This document shows positions 1-11,057 of a stretch of DNA of 64,000 bases, piece by piece. The notes under the pieces were generated by a model, which was given only the letters and a program-made list of their open reading frames with translations, was not told the origin of the DNA and searched no databases. Within the stretch, counting starts at the first letter, position 1. Each line of letters opens with the position of its first letter. The stretch is from Elmis aenea (lineage: Eukaryota > Arthropoda > Insecta > Coleoptera > Elmidae). The position numbers and the translations under genes were made by a program. The stretch covers positions 45,531,924 to 45,595,923 of the forward strand of contig OX393581.1 of the NCBI GenBank assembly GCA_947652605.1. Direction: 5' to 3'.

Positions 1-726
1 AGTAACATATTGCGTGTAAAAACTGGTCAGTTATGACGAATATCCTAAAATTGAAAATTAAATATGTTTGTGATTAAAATATCGTGTGTTTTAAAAGTAG
101 GCTTTTAATTTAAAGGTGCATATTAGTAGCGTAAAAATAGTGATTGAAATTTTGCTTTAAAAAGCATGCAAAATCTAATTTAACAAAGAAGAATAAAAAT
201 AGAACAAAAATTAAACAATATTTGCAAGAAGGAAATGAGTTCATTCTTACAAGCTTAATGGTGCGCACGTAAAAACAACGCGATAATTAAGCTGCAATCT
301 CAAAAAATAATTGCAAAACAGTCGAGAACACAGGTTCTATCGACGTTTTACCAACACGCGCGTTTTTAAAGTTTAATTTAGTTTTTGTCGTGTTGTTTGC
401 GAGTTCAAGAAACTTTACGTAGTGCCATTGTGGTTGCACTATCGTAGACTGCCGTCTCGCAGTGAAAACTACCTCGTTTTCTATTATGGAAAAACATACA
501 AGTCGAGTAATAACCGTTTCTAAGGCATTATACAAGCTGTTGCGAAGACGTAGTTCGTAAGATCGTGCTGTAATCTCACTCAATGTTAGCGTGTCAAGTA
601 GCCAACAGATGGTCAAATAGTTGGATGAACAAATGAACAGCGTGTTATGTAAACTTGTAGTTGGCCTAAACTATGTAAACGTCAGTTGTTCTAGCTGAAA
701 TCTGCAGAATTTACCGAATCTATATA
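1..726. other. No recognisable gene; CpG-richer patch
   Basis: I see no coding exon or TE signature here. Positions about 250-620 carry visibly more CpG dinucleotides than the AT-rich flanks. A 109-codon open frame lies on the minus strand (287-616), but its translation shows no motif I recognise and it has no supporting splice or start context. It could be a host regulatory or untranslated segment, or an old repeat. Confidence 0.4.
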
Positions 727-790
727 CAGGGTGTCCCAGATTACATTTCCAGCATGGAGATCTCGCTTATTATAAGAGATACAGGTTTGT
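727..790 (+). repeat. CAGGGTG-type element terminus (outward end at left)
   Basis: TA precedes CAGGGTGTCCCAGATTACA. About 30 bases in comes GATCTCG, followed by a short hairpin (ATCTC-GC-TTAT-T-ATAA-GAGAT). The same arrangement recurs near 20874, 34674, 35034, 42435, 42700, 47535, 50643 and 54401. The first ~100 bases closely match the left arm of the complete element at 42435-42700, including the stretch around TTTAAATTAGATGAATTATT. No matching right end is visible before the Helitron-like end at 1025. Confidence 0.6.
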
Positions 791-859
791 TTAAATTAGA
801 TGAATTATTCCTTGGTATGAAAGGAGCCACAATCAATTTTTAAATGTACAAAATTCGTC

Positions 860-1025
860 GTGCTTCAGATATCAATAGATACAAAAATTCTCAATAGATA
901 CAAAAATTCCCAAAAGATCCAAAATTCTCAAAAGGTCAAAAACGTCCACCGGGCGCGAGCGCGAAGCGCGAGCAGTCTGTGATTGATAAAAAAAATCACC
1001 GAGCAAAGCCGGGTCACTACGCTAG
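860..1025 (+). mobile_element. Helitron-like 3' terminus
   Basis: A run of short imperfect repeats (ATAGATACAAAAATTCTCA type, 870-940) is followed by a GC-rich GCGCGAGCGCGAAGCGCGAG tract. Then comes an imperfect hairpin (CCGAGC-AAA-GCCGG) about ten bases before CTAG, which is followed by T. A subterminal hairpin, a CTRR end and a following T are hallmarks of Helitron 3' ends. No Rep/helicase coding is present, so this would be the end of a non-autonomous or truncated copy. The 5' TC end is not identified. The GC-rich tract could also come from another repeat family. Confidence 0.45.
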
Positions 1026-1611
1026 TATTCTATAAAAAGCTTCAGCTAACAGTAAGCACTTTTCATCTTAGGGTGAGCAATGCTGATATAAAATTTTTAG
1101 ATACATAAATGATAAAATACATCACATTTATTTCAAAAATCAACTGAAAAACATATACATTCCTGAAGGAATTCATTTCAGACTCTGAAGGTTGAAATAG
1201 AAATGCCAAGTGAACGCTCGTTGGATGGAATAAAAAAAAAGACCCAAGCACGAACTCCTTTCCTTAGTGTGTCCCAGGCTGCCGATCGTAAATAGAAACA
1301 TCATAAAATGTTTACCTTTTTTTTTTGCCATTCATTTACTTTCATTAAATGTGATTAAAAATAGGTGCGAAATTATTTGTGTTATTTAGTTTTATTTTAG
1401 TTTTTTGAACTGTATTTTTTATTATGATATATTATTACATTTGAATTAACCATGAAATCAATTGATATTCTAATTTGCCATATTTTTAGAAAGCAAAATA
1501 CGGACAAAAAAGTCGAATAATTTTTTTAAAAATAAAATTTAAATGTTTATAAATGAATATTTATGCACTTTAACTGCGCCATTCATATTAATCATAGTAC
1601 CTAATGAACTT
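1026..1611. other. AT-rich sequence without recognised feature
   Basis: No open frame, terminal repeat or splice-flanked exon that I can support. The start of a minus-strand 62-codon frame (1063-1251) shows no recognisable motif. Confidence 0.4.
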
Positions 1612-2345
1612 TAAAAAAGTGTCAATGTTTACATCAGCAGACCAAACATTGTTCACTAGAGAAAATACTCTTTTAACTAGCCTTGTTGATCCTGGCAAGC
1701 AAAATACGAACTCCATTAGTTTTTTAAAGTTTTAAGATTTACTTCCATTTGTTTTAAGCATTTTAAATACCTCGACCTATAAATTAACACCTTCTGCTAT
1801 TGTTCTAATTTTTTTCCATCCAATGGTTTCTCAGTTTTACTTTTAAGTCATGCAGTATTATTTTTGCTCATCGTATTCAAGAAAACTGCTCTGTACCTTC
1901 AAGACTGCTTTTTTTCCAAATAAGAGGTAAATTTTCATAAAAATTAAAAATGTGCCTTTCAAAATCTTCTTTATTTACCTCTTTTTTGTTGACAAACAAA
2001 GACACCGTTTGCTTGCAAAGGTGGAACATAAACTTTTTGTCTCTTCTGGCTATTAATTTTTTAATTCCTTGTCCTTTAAAACTACTTCTGTAGCTATAAT
2101 TTCATTGTTTTTAAAAGTTGACACAGTTTTTTTGAACAATTTTTAGGCTACCATTAACAAAAGCCTCAAGATTTTCTACTCTTACTGCTAAAATACAAAA
2201 GGACAGTTGATGTACACAACTTTGGACACAGTTGTAAACAATATATGCACAACACCCAATGCTTAAAAGCGTTTTGCTCATTTGGTGATTCCCCTATTTC
2301 TATGTTACACAAGTTCCTGAAAAATCGATTTTAGTTGTTTTATGT
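1612..2345 (-). pseudogene. Decayed hAT-type transposase (C-terminal half)
   Basis: Read on the minus strand, 1720 down to 1612 translates as FVFCLPGST, then RLVKRVFSLVNNVW. This matches the hAT C-terminal dimerisation block, whose usual form is LPGSxAxVERxFSLMNxxW. The expected E of the VER motif is replaced by K. Upstream (2330-2140) the pieces KHWVLCIYCLQLC and AVRVENLEAFVNGSLKIV fit the segment preceding that block, but stops and frame changes interrupt everything between. The family normally encodes a 600-700-residue cut-and-paste transposase. Here fewer than 250 codons survive and none form a long frame. No paired terminal repeats were found, so it is independent of the hAT-type element that starts at 2673. 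Confidence 0.5.
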
Positions 2346-2664
2346 TACCTTGTTGCATTTTTTACAGAAGAAAGGACAATTCATTTACTTTACCAAAGCA
2401 AGATACAGACAGGAATAGAGCATTTAAAATACCTATAAAATGACCGTACTTAATAAGAATGTTTAGTAACCCTATTATAAGTCTGTTTTTAAGTAATTAT
2501 TGATTTATTAACGCTGTGAACTTGGATATTTTTTTGGTGATTTATCATCATTTATTATCGTTATAATAATAATAATGTAATCTTAAATTTATATTAAATT
2601 GTGAGCAAGTTTAAATACTTTTCTGAATTAATTTGTGCCACATCATATAGGATTGGCTATTGAT
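2346..2664. other. AT-rich spacer
   Basis: Nothing recognisable between the hAT relic and the target duplication of the next element. Confidence 0.4.
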
Positions 2665-3460
2665 TCTTAAACCAGGGATGGGGAGTCGGAGTCAGAAGTC
2701 GGGAGTCTGGAGTCTGGAGTCTGGAGTCTGAGAAACTGCCTACTCCCGACTCTTTTTGGATTTAGTTTTTCTTTAGGATGAGAACAGAATAAGAGAAAAA
2801 TTATAGTTACAAAGTCGATGTATAACGAGGGGTGTTTTGCAGATAACTTTCGTAAATTGGTACGCATTTGCGCAATAATGGAGGCTATCTTGTCCATAAT
2901 ATTTTAATATTATTTCCGTTTTATAAGATAACCAAAAATCTTCCGTAGATTGAGCACAAGTTTTGCTAAATTTTGTGTATAATACGCAAGTTCAAAAAAT
3001 ACATAACTTTTGAGATCGAAAATAAACTACAACTGTCGAGTTTCTGTCAAATGTAAGTGTGAAAATGGAGCAAAATAGAATGTGCTTTATTTAATTTATT
3101 ATGTACCTATTTCTGATTGGTATTATACTTTCAGTTTTTTTTTACAAATGGTTCATAACACAAAATGTTTAAAACAAACATACATTATCCCAGAAAATTT
3201 TGGACTAAATCAAGCTTGCGCATTATACGCCAGATTTTACGAATAATAGAAGCAGAAACGTGAATTATTAAAAATATGTAACTTTGATAACACATTTTTC
3301 GCACCAACATTTGTATGGTTATTTTAATTTCTAATAAGTTCAGCTTTCAGACAACAATTCTAGTCTACGATTACAGTATTATATTACTATTAGTAAAATA
3401 TCAAATATAATGGAAGTCGCTTATAACGCGGGTCGGATACAATCCCACAAACCCGTGTTA

Positions 3461-4376
3461 TACGAGGGGGGACCCAAAAATAACCGAAATTATTTTCTGA
3501 AGGGCGAGCCCCTTTTAGTTCGAGCTTCTCGTGCTAGGAGAATATTCTAGAAACCCTTCTGCATCAACGTGCCTACTGGCGTTGCTGTGTGTTGCTGCGT
3601 TCGGCTTCAGTGAATTTTTTTCGAAGACTCTTTCAACGCATCTGTCTATTTGTTAATGGCTGATTTACAAGAACTTGCGGCAGTGAAATTTGGCTGCTTC
3701 GTTTCGGAGTCGTAACCATAGCAACAAGATTCGTTTTCGATCATGATTTGGGGGGGGGGATCTGGTTAGGTCAGCCTTCAACTGCTCCTTCATGGCACGG
3801 CACGCGATTGTCTCTTTGTTGAGGTGTGATCAAGCGAGGCACAACTTTTGCTACAACTCGTTTCATAACCAAATCTTCCGATAAAATTCGCCGATAGGAA
3901 CTCTACGACACTCCAGTCAACGTCACAAGTTCATAAATGGTCCGACGACGGTCTTTTAAGATGGCTAGTCGAATTCGTATCACATTTTCTTCAGTTGGTC
4001 AAAGGACGCCCGGGCCGAGGTTGATCGTCAGTCGACATTTCGCCTTGTTTAAAACGGAAAAACCATTTTTAAACTTGCGAGCAACTTCTTTGTAAGTTGT
4101 CTGTAGCATAACAATTGTTTCCTTTTTATTTTCCATAGCAGGAAACAAAATGTCACTGCCGCAAGTTGTTGTAAATCAGCCATCACAAAATAGACAGATG
4201 CGTTGAAAGAGTCTTCGAAAAACATTCATTGAAGCCGAACGCAGCAACACACAGCAACGCCAGTAGGCACGTTGATGCAGAAGGGTTTCTAGAATATTCT
4301 CCTAGCACGAGAAGCTCGAACTAAAAGGGGCTCGCCCTTCAGAAAATAATTCCGGTTATTTTTGGGTCCCCCTATG
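3461..4376. mobile_element. Mariner-like element with ~210-bp terminal inverted repeats
   Basis: The left arm (about 3466-3690) and right arm (about 4160-4372) are reverse complements over roughly 210 bp, at high identity, from GGGGGACCCAAAAATAACC inward to the GCGGCAGTG region. A TA lies at each outer edge (3461-3462 and 4374-4376 region), as expected for mariner insertion, but the last few bases of the two ends differ, so the exact edge is uncertain. The middle ~450 bp encodes an N-terminal transposase fragment on the minus strand. It is nested in the hAT-type element 2673-4567 and is therefore younger than that element. Confidence 0.75.
3780..4110 (-). pseudogene. Mariner-like transposase, N-terminal DNA-binding fragment
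   Basis: Minus-strand translation gives a K-WFFRFKQGEMSTDDQPRPGRP run, then ENVIRIRLAILKDRRRTIYE and VMKRVVAKVVPRLITPQQRD. This is the paired helix-turn-helix region of mariner-family transposases: a PGRP linker, DRRxTIxEL, then a VPRxLTxxQ block. It needs at least one frame correction, and the catalytic DD34D half is absent, deleted between the long inverted repeats. The protein would bind the TIRs; this copy cannot encode a working enzyme. The assignment rests on motif order and spacing. Confidence 0.7.
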
Positions 4377-4575
4377 ATATATGATAACCGCGCTATAACC
4401 GAATTGTTAAAAATTTTATATTTTTCTTTTAAAAAAATTGCTTAGTAGTGAAGTATAGATACTAATTACGTTTTTTTTTTATGAAAGCAGTCGGAAGTCG
4501 GAGACGGTTAAAAAAATACACTCAGGAGTCGGGAGTCGCTTATTTTTCTGCCGACTCCCCATCCCTGTCTTAAAC

Positions 4576-6590
4576 ACAAACGTTTCACCGTTTAAGAAAT
4601 CCTGTATCATGCATATTGACCTTATCGCTTTTGGTTGTTATTGTGTCAAGGGTATAAACTCAGCAAAGTTTAAGTGCTATTTAAAAAAATTAAATAAAAT
4701 GCTGACTCCTGTATCTGAACAACGCTATCTGCAAACATTATTTAATTTATTACATTGTGGTTAAACTAATTTATGAAATAATACACTAGGTATCAAAGAC
4801 GTAGCAATAGTAGGTATGTGGCGCCAGAGAGTTAAAATTCGTTTCAAAACACGTAGCGCCCTGACATTATTAAAACCATGTCAAAGTAGATAAAATGCTA
4901 TATTTTTCGTTTTCGTTATATTCGTATCAGATCTACAGTAAATGTTAATATTATTTTGTCGCATGAGCGTTCAAGGAAACCGCAAAAATAATAAATTGCA
5001 TTTCCAAAGAATTTCCTCTATTACAATTGCATATTACCATGCACATTTGCAATTATCGAGCATGAGCTTTTTATTTCGCAACAAAAAAGTTTTACAAATC
5101 GAAAAATACCACTGAGGGGGTTACAGCACGACAACTTATATTTAATTTCAAGTCAAATATAATCACGTGATATTTTCACCAAATCGAATCCACAATACTT
5201 TAATAACAATGCAGAAGTGGCACAAGACCCCGAAAAATAACAGCATAGCGTCTAATTCTCTGGGGTTACTGGCTAATCGCATATTTTTCACTACGTCGAA
5301 CACAAAGCAATTTTGCAGTCTATTAGCTATATTGCTTATTTGCTTTTATTATATCCGCAATATGATGGAGCACCTCGATCGATTTTATCAAAAGAACGGC
5401 TTGGAACTATCACTTTAATATAGGCACGTCGATCTACCACCTCCTTTGCCATTTAAAGTTCCTCTAACCGCGTCACCGATGACCGGGTAACCTTTTAGCC
5501 AATTTGCTCGCTTCCTGATTTTCCTCGAGCGTGGTTTTACAAATTATTTTCGGATGTGCGATCATTCCCTTACCCTACATTGTATTTGCGATATAACAAC
5601 GTGTAATTTATAAAGTTTGCTTACATAATCGGCATTGGCGTGAGAGAAGCAAATAAAAACTTTGGACCCTTCGTAAGAGCCAAAAATTAATATCCACCTA
5701 CCCGAAACAAGTACTTAAACTTTAATTTACATCACGACGGTATGATAATATGCCGTGTCTACACTTAAACGGACATATTAAAAACCAAACCGGAACTAAT
5801 TCTAATTTAACAGACCATAAATAGAGAAATGATGTCGTGCAAATGACATTTTCGAAACTGTTTGTTTATTGACGATAATTAATCTAAATACGTAAGGCAA
5901 CTTGTACTTTTTATTGGCTAGTATCATCACGTGATAGGTACATATTTAAATTACAAAATAAACGTTTAGCCTATAATATAGAAATTAAATATGAGATATA
6001 AAAAAAACGATAAAACAAAATTGAAGTGACTTGTTGAAAATTGATAAGCCATAAATATAAAATAGTAATTGAAAAAAAATCAATGGGTTCATTTTCATAT
6101 ACCTGGTGTAACTGAAATCAGGCTCACCCTCTTTTTTTCTTTAGTTTTGATTTCAGTCAAACGAAATTTTAAACATGTGATGTGTGCAAAAATCCGAATT
6201 TTCTGAATATATTTACCCTTTTGTATCACTTCCGCTTTCGCAGGAAATGACCCTAACTTTGTTGTTTCAAATGTGAAGTTATTTTAACATTTTTGGAAAG
6301 GGGAAACAATTTTGAATCCAACTGCAGTAATTTTGATAACTTTAAATAATTTTTGGACAAACATTACCTTTTTTAAATTTAAAATGAACATATTAGAAGA
6401 GAAAAACAGACAGTGAGCTAAGATCAAGAAGACAACAGAGAAGAAAGAATGAATGTCTACGCCCTCAAAAACCAAAGAAACACAAATGAAACTAGAAGAG
6501 ATAGCAAAAGACGATTGAAAAGAATATTTTACATAGATGCCAATCAAAAACAGAAATAAAGCTCTACTCCAATCTTTTTAAATACAACAA
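4576..6590. other. Unannotated intronic or intergenic DNA
   Basis: No TE ends or coding domains recognised. A plus-strand 83-codon frame (5167-5418) has one hydrophobic stretch (about residues 49-62) but no start context, splice sites or family resemblance, and I do not call it a gene. 5350-5600 has somewhat more CpG than its surroundings. Confidence 0.4.
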
Positions 6591-7468
6591 GCGGACGATC
6601 AACGATTGATAACTTATTTGCATAACATCATACAATAGAAAAAATAATTTCCATAGAAAAATTATTCTAGGTGAATCTGCAATCAACGCAATAACTCAAA
6701 GCAAAAAGGGCCTTCGCGAGAGTTTAAAGCGAACTTACACCGCATTTTAATATTAGAAAGGGCCTCTCTCCAAATCTATTTAGGTGCAGCGTTGAATCAA
6801 TGGAGAAGAAAATGTAGCGGAATGGAAACTCAAGCAGAAGGCAGAACATTATACACCTAACATAATGTTGTCGATCAAGATCAAGTGATATTGATATTGT
6901 TACAGGATTCTGAAAATATCGAACATATGTTTAAAAAGCTAAATGAAGAGTACTGTTAATAGGGCTTCACCGTAAACTAAAAAAAATACGAGTACTTATG
7001 TATAGGTGGTAAGGAAACCGGAAAACTGATAGGTGATAAAAGGGTGCGCTGAGTTTCGATAACTAGGGGCAAAAAAAGTATAACTGATAGATGTGACGAA
7101 ATGATTATTAACTGACTTAATGGTGCACGAAAGATAACTGAAGCGCTCCGCTCTATTTTAAAACAGACAAAAATTATTAAAACTAACAAAAGCGCATATG
7201 TAACACAATAGTTAAGATCACACTCGCATACGGTTCTGAATTCTGCGAAATAGAGCCATGGAACAAACGCTTTTGGCGACAGAAATTGATATCCTAAGAA
7301 TGTCTGTCGGAAAGTCAAAAATAAAAAATCAAGATAAGGGGAATTAAAAAAGGCAAGAAAAAAGAGAAGTGCAAAAGGAGAAATTTTAACGAAGCAACTT
7401 TGTTTGTACCGGTAAGTCAGTAGAATCGGAGAAAAAATTAACAATGAACTGAAAATACGAACTAAAAG

Positions 7469-8107
7469 ACGTTTCAACAAGAGGTGTAGGATTTGCATTG
7501 CTAAACTTTTTTTATTTGACAGCTGTCCCAAACTGTTTTTTTCGTGGCTCGGTTATGCTTATACTTCTCCCTCGTGACCGACTAAAACACAGTTATTGAA
7601 AGTATGGTAATGTATGGAGCAGAAGCATGGAGGTAGAAGCAGACAAAAGAAGGCTGGAAGCTCTGGAGATGGATGCCCTAAGAAGATCATGTAAAATCTC
7701 TAGACTAGATACAGTACAGAACACAACAATTAAAGAAGTAATCGGACTGAGGGAAACTATAATATAAGAGGAAGAAAGACGACAATTAATTTGGTACGGA
7801 CATATAAGAAGGATGGCAGACCATCGACTGCTGGATGGATCCTTCCTGAAAGAAGAAAACGAGGCAGACCCAGGAAGACGTGGGACGAGGACATTCAGAG
7901 AGCTATGAGCGAAAGAAATTTGCAAGAGGACCAGTGGCAGGATAGGAAGGGGCGGAGGAACAGTTTGGGGATCAGACAGCGCTGACAGACGCTATAGAAC
8001 CGATGTATCTATATGTCTCTACTGTATAACGGAATTTAAAAATTGATAATCGTAATTCTTTGCAATTTTATTAAAAAAACAAATCCTACATCTCTTGTTG
8101 AAACGCC
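7469..8107. mobile_element. Short-TIR element carrying a LINE fragment
   Basis: The ends are CGTTTCAACAAGAGGTGTAG (left, 7469 onward) and the near-perfect reverse complement ending at 8107; the match runs about 27 bp with one or two differences. They sit exactly where the host LINE reading breaks off and resumes, so this is a genuine insertion. The interior holds a second LINE 3' fragment (7588-8025), so either the element captured it or the LINE later jumped in. Target duplication is unclear; I see no convincing direct repeat. Superfamily unknown. Confidence 0.55.
7588..8025 (+). pseudogene. LINE C-terminal fragment
   Basis: The first bases translate to VMYGAEAW, the conserved YGxExW of LINE RT C-terminal regions. 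EADKRRLEALEMDALRRSC and WYGHIRRMADHRLLDG follow, with a frame shift. Last is a clean 64-codon frame (7791-7985) with GRPRKTWDEDIQRAMSERNL, the basic GRPRxxW tail. A 5'-truncated, frameshifted copy of a LINE family similar to, but not the same as, its host at 6690-8245. Confidence 0.7.
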
Positions 8108-8249
8108 CTTTAGAAACCCGTAGGACGAAAGCGGAGAAGCTCCAGAGAAATGTGGATAAAAGGTGTAACAAAGGCAGTGTCCCTAAGAGATTTACATGAA
8201 GAATAGAATAGAATGACAGCAGGCAATGCCAGTAAGGAACCGGAAGGCC

Positions 8250-10204
8250 ACCATATTTTCTGTGACCCCGGAGATATATTTATGCCACCTTTTTGTAGTA
8301 TTTGTGTGTCACATGAGCATCAGTTCAATATGACTAAAAGTTGTTGCCAAAATTGATTTTAATTAGATTTAATATTTAAATCTAAAATTGTTACAAACCG
8401 AATATTTTCTTTGTGCTGTTTACTAAGTTAGTTAATATTCAGACTGTTATTTTGCAGATTAAATAAAAGTAAATAACTTTTATTGCGCAATATTTGCTTA
8501 TAAATGGAATAAACAAGTAGGGGTATAACAGGAATATTATTAAATACGAACAACTGTAAAAGTTTCATTTAACTATACAATTTCATATTTCTTTTTGGTA
8601 CAAAAAATATGGTGGATTATGTCAGATATATCCCTGGCGACTCGATATTCATTCTTGTACGAGAGCATCCGCAAAAAAAATATTAAACGTATTTTCATAT
8701 TACGCCATAATGTGCAAAATATATTGCCTGACAACGCAAAACCATCAACAGCGAAAAGATGAAAAAATATATAAATCACAGCTGCTAATATCGTTATCAC
8801 TTATGAAAATCCTGCATCAAGTTGGCCGGATAATGCGTTACATAAAAACAGTTGTACATCAACAAAATGTGACAAATATAAGGCGAATTTGCAACCCCCA
8901 ATTAAGCGCTTTTGTGTAAATTTCGGATTAGCACGTAACAACGCAAATTACCTTGGGAATTTGAGGGGAATTAGACTTTTTTTGTTGCACGAGTGGCGCA
9001 TGCTCGGCCCAGTCGTGTCGGGACAGAAGTTTCGAATCAGAACAACAATTTAAAATAGTTTTGTAATTCAAACTTTAAGAATAAACGCGCGCCACCTTGT
9101 GGTAATTGGCGCATTGATTTAAGTTTAACTTCTTTGGTTTGCGGAATTCAGTGCTGTTCAAAAACAATTAAGCTAATTAAGGAGGCGAAATACGCAGTGT
9201 TTAAGTAATTTCAACACTAAATGTGTTATAATTAAGCAATAAATGGGATTACGATGTAAGCAAATGATTTAAAGAATTCAAAGAACGATTAGAGTAAAAA
9301 CATTCGTTTTAAGATATTCCGAATATTTTACAAGCAGGGCAAGTCAATTAAACTAGGAATTAAAATCTAACAGTAAACCTTATTCAAACGAAAGTGATGC
9401 AAATATTTTGCTTACAGAGTGATTAAAATTTGAGTTTCAACAGGATGAAATCGTTTGTAATAAGAGCTATAGCATGGGTTTAAATAAAGCGAAGTTGCTA
9501 AATTTTATGGTAAATAATAATATTCAAACAGATTTTAGATATCTGCCATAATTTTCATGAAACCTGAAAAAAAATCGGAAAGTTTAGTTTTCGAACTGTA
9601 ACGTACAATCTATTTTTAATAATAAGTGATTTTCCGATGTTTGCCTTTTATTTTAAATAGTCGTTTAGCGTACTAAGTCGAAAACGTTTTTTATTAGTTA
9701 AATTTTATTGTCATTGCTTGAACAACTGTCAGATTTTTTCGAACACATAACAAACAATTTTCTTGGTGCTTCAATTATTATTATATTAACCCTCAGGCGA
9801 ATTAGTAAAATGAATAAGTTGGGGCGAGATGTATCTGCGAATTATATCGTATTATAGGTACCTACTAATAATGATTAATGAAAAAAAAAAAAAACCTACT
9901 TAACAATGTAAATTAATGTTTTTGAGGAGAAATATTCTAGTGACCTCTTAAGGACTCTAACAAAACATCAAACATTCTGACAAAATTAGTCCAATAGCAA
10001 TTATTGCGTGAAATTCAATAAATAACAAAAATTTGTCCAAGAAAAAATTGGCAGTTAATTAAATTCACACTCGTCAGCTTCATACCTATCCATTTTATCA
10101 TCGAAGCAGGTTTTACAGGGCCTAAATGTATATCCCAAGCAAAAATAAACATTAAAATTCGGAAAGATTATACTCGTAGTATCTGCTATAAATTTTCAGT
10201 TATA
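8250..10204. other. AT-rich DNA without recognised features
   Basis: Overlapping small frames at 8573-8919 show nothing recognisable. 8990-9130 is locally richer in CpG (for example GGCGCATGCTCGGCCCAGTC) and might be an old repeat or a regulatory block. Confidence 0.4.
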
Positions 10205-10260
10205 CAGGGTGTACTGAAATCGAATGTGTATGACCGTAATAGCTAGCGAAAATCTAATAT
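10205..10260 (+). repeat. CAGGGTG-type terminus, weak member
   Basis: TATA followed by CAGGGTGTACTGAAATCGAA. It shares the first seven bases and the TA context with the other termini in this window but lacks a clear GATCTCG block. No mirrored right end found. Confidence 0.35.
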
Positions 10261-10807
10261 CGGTCTCTTGGGCAATTTTTTTGAGAAAATAACGCCTGTG
10301 TAATCAGATTGTTTAAAACGCTTTCCATTTTGCCACTAGACAAAAAAATAAATTTCATCATTTATGAAAATTGGCTATAACTTCTTTATTTACTAAGATG
10401 GAATAAAAATAATTAGATTTTTTATACAGATTTTTATGCTTAATTTAAAAACAAAATTAAATTTTTTTAGCAACCTTGACTTTTGAGTTGAAGTAAGCTT
10501 ATATATTTTTAAATGGAAACCCTAGTTGGCCATGACTTTATATGAAAGACAATTTTTTTAGCTATTCAAAAATATATAGTTTTATATATTTGTTGCAGAC
10601 AATCACCGAGATATGGCTAATATTGTAAAAATTTCCTTATCAAAGTTTGCCATGATTTGGTAAACAAGTGATGTTTGCCGTTTGCTGTAAAACATTCGAA
10701 TTTGGTTTACACTGTACAGCAAGAGAAGCGCAAGCTGTAACAGACATTCTGACAAGTCAGTTAAGGTACAGAGAAATTAGCTGGACGTCCAAGTTTTGAC
10801 ACGAATC

Positions 10808-11057
10808 AGCTAATGCAGTGTTTCTCAAAGTGTGGTACGCTTACCACTGGGGGTACGGGAAGAGTTTGGTGGGGGTACGCGATTATAATTAATTTTATTT
10901 AAAATATAACTTTTATTTATTTTATTTGTATTTTATTATGAATACATTTTATTTTTCATTTATTATTTTAATTTTTTTTAACGAGGGATACTCAGTGTTA
11001 CGAAAATTATAGAAGGGGTACACAGATGTCAAAAGTTTGGGAAACACTGAGCTAATG
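10808..11057. mobile_element. hAT MITE with 8-bp TSD
   Basis: A 234-bp element (10816-11049) begins CAGTGTTTCTCAAAGTGTG and ends TTTGGGAAACACTG. The ends are inverted repeats with mismatches, and the flanks are the identical 8-bp duplication AGCTAATG (10808-10815 and 11050-11057). The interior is AT-rich between GGGGGTACG motifs near both ends. Too short to code; moved by a hAT transposase in trans. Confidence 0.85.

Larger units (their letters stand above)
2665..4575. mobile_element. hAT-type non-autonomous element with 8-bp TSD
   Basis: The ends are CAGGGATGGGGAGTCGG (2673-2689) and its reverse complement (4551-4567), a 17-bp perfect TIR. Both are flanked by the identical 8-bp duplication TCTTAAAC (2665-2672 and 4568-4575). 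An 8-bp duplication and CAGGG-type ends are diagnostic of hAT transposition. The left subterminal region repeats GGAGTC/GGAGTCT many times (2680-2735), and the right has the mirrored motif. hAT transposase binds such subterminal repeats in other species. No hAT transposase survives inside. The 1,895-bp interior is largely taken up by a separate mariner-like element at 3461-4376, so the original element was about 1 kb. Confidence 0.85.
6690..8245 (+). pseudogene. LINE reverse transcriptase relic, split by an insertion at 7469-8107
   Basis: Plus-strand translations in changing frames read KGLRQGCSLSPNLF (6705-6780), EGRTLYT and an eroded FADDQVVI core (6840-6900), and the thumb-like KKTKYLCIGGKE (6970-7020). 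Then come TEFRYLG-like and RCDEEI-RINLGRKI pieces, and LLATEIDILRMSVGKS (7265-7315). After the insertion, the C-terminal tail GRKRRSSREMWIKGVTKAVS resumes at about 8115-8185. The order matches the RT and C-terminal part of LINEs that end in a GRxxRGRPRxxW-like basic motif. Many stops; 5' truncated. Family members copy RNA into DNA at a nicked target. The exact clade (RTE- or L1-like) was not determined. Confidence 0.65.

Noticed and set aside
1680..1705. CCTTGTTGATCCTGGCAAGC resembles the start of 18S rRNA
   Set aside because: Match is short and imperfect, nothing beyond it resembles rRNA, and the minus strand here encodes the hAT LPGST block.
5167..5418. 83-codon frame with a hydrophobic stretch
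   Set aside because: No start context, splice sites, known domain or neighbouring exon; such lengths occur by chance.
6977..7531. 184-codon minus-strand frame with hydrophobic segments
   Set aside because: It lies antisense to clear LINE reverse-transcriptase motifs on the plus strand.
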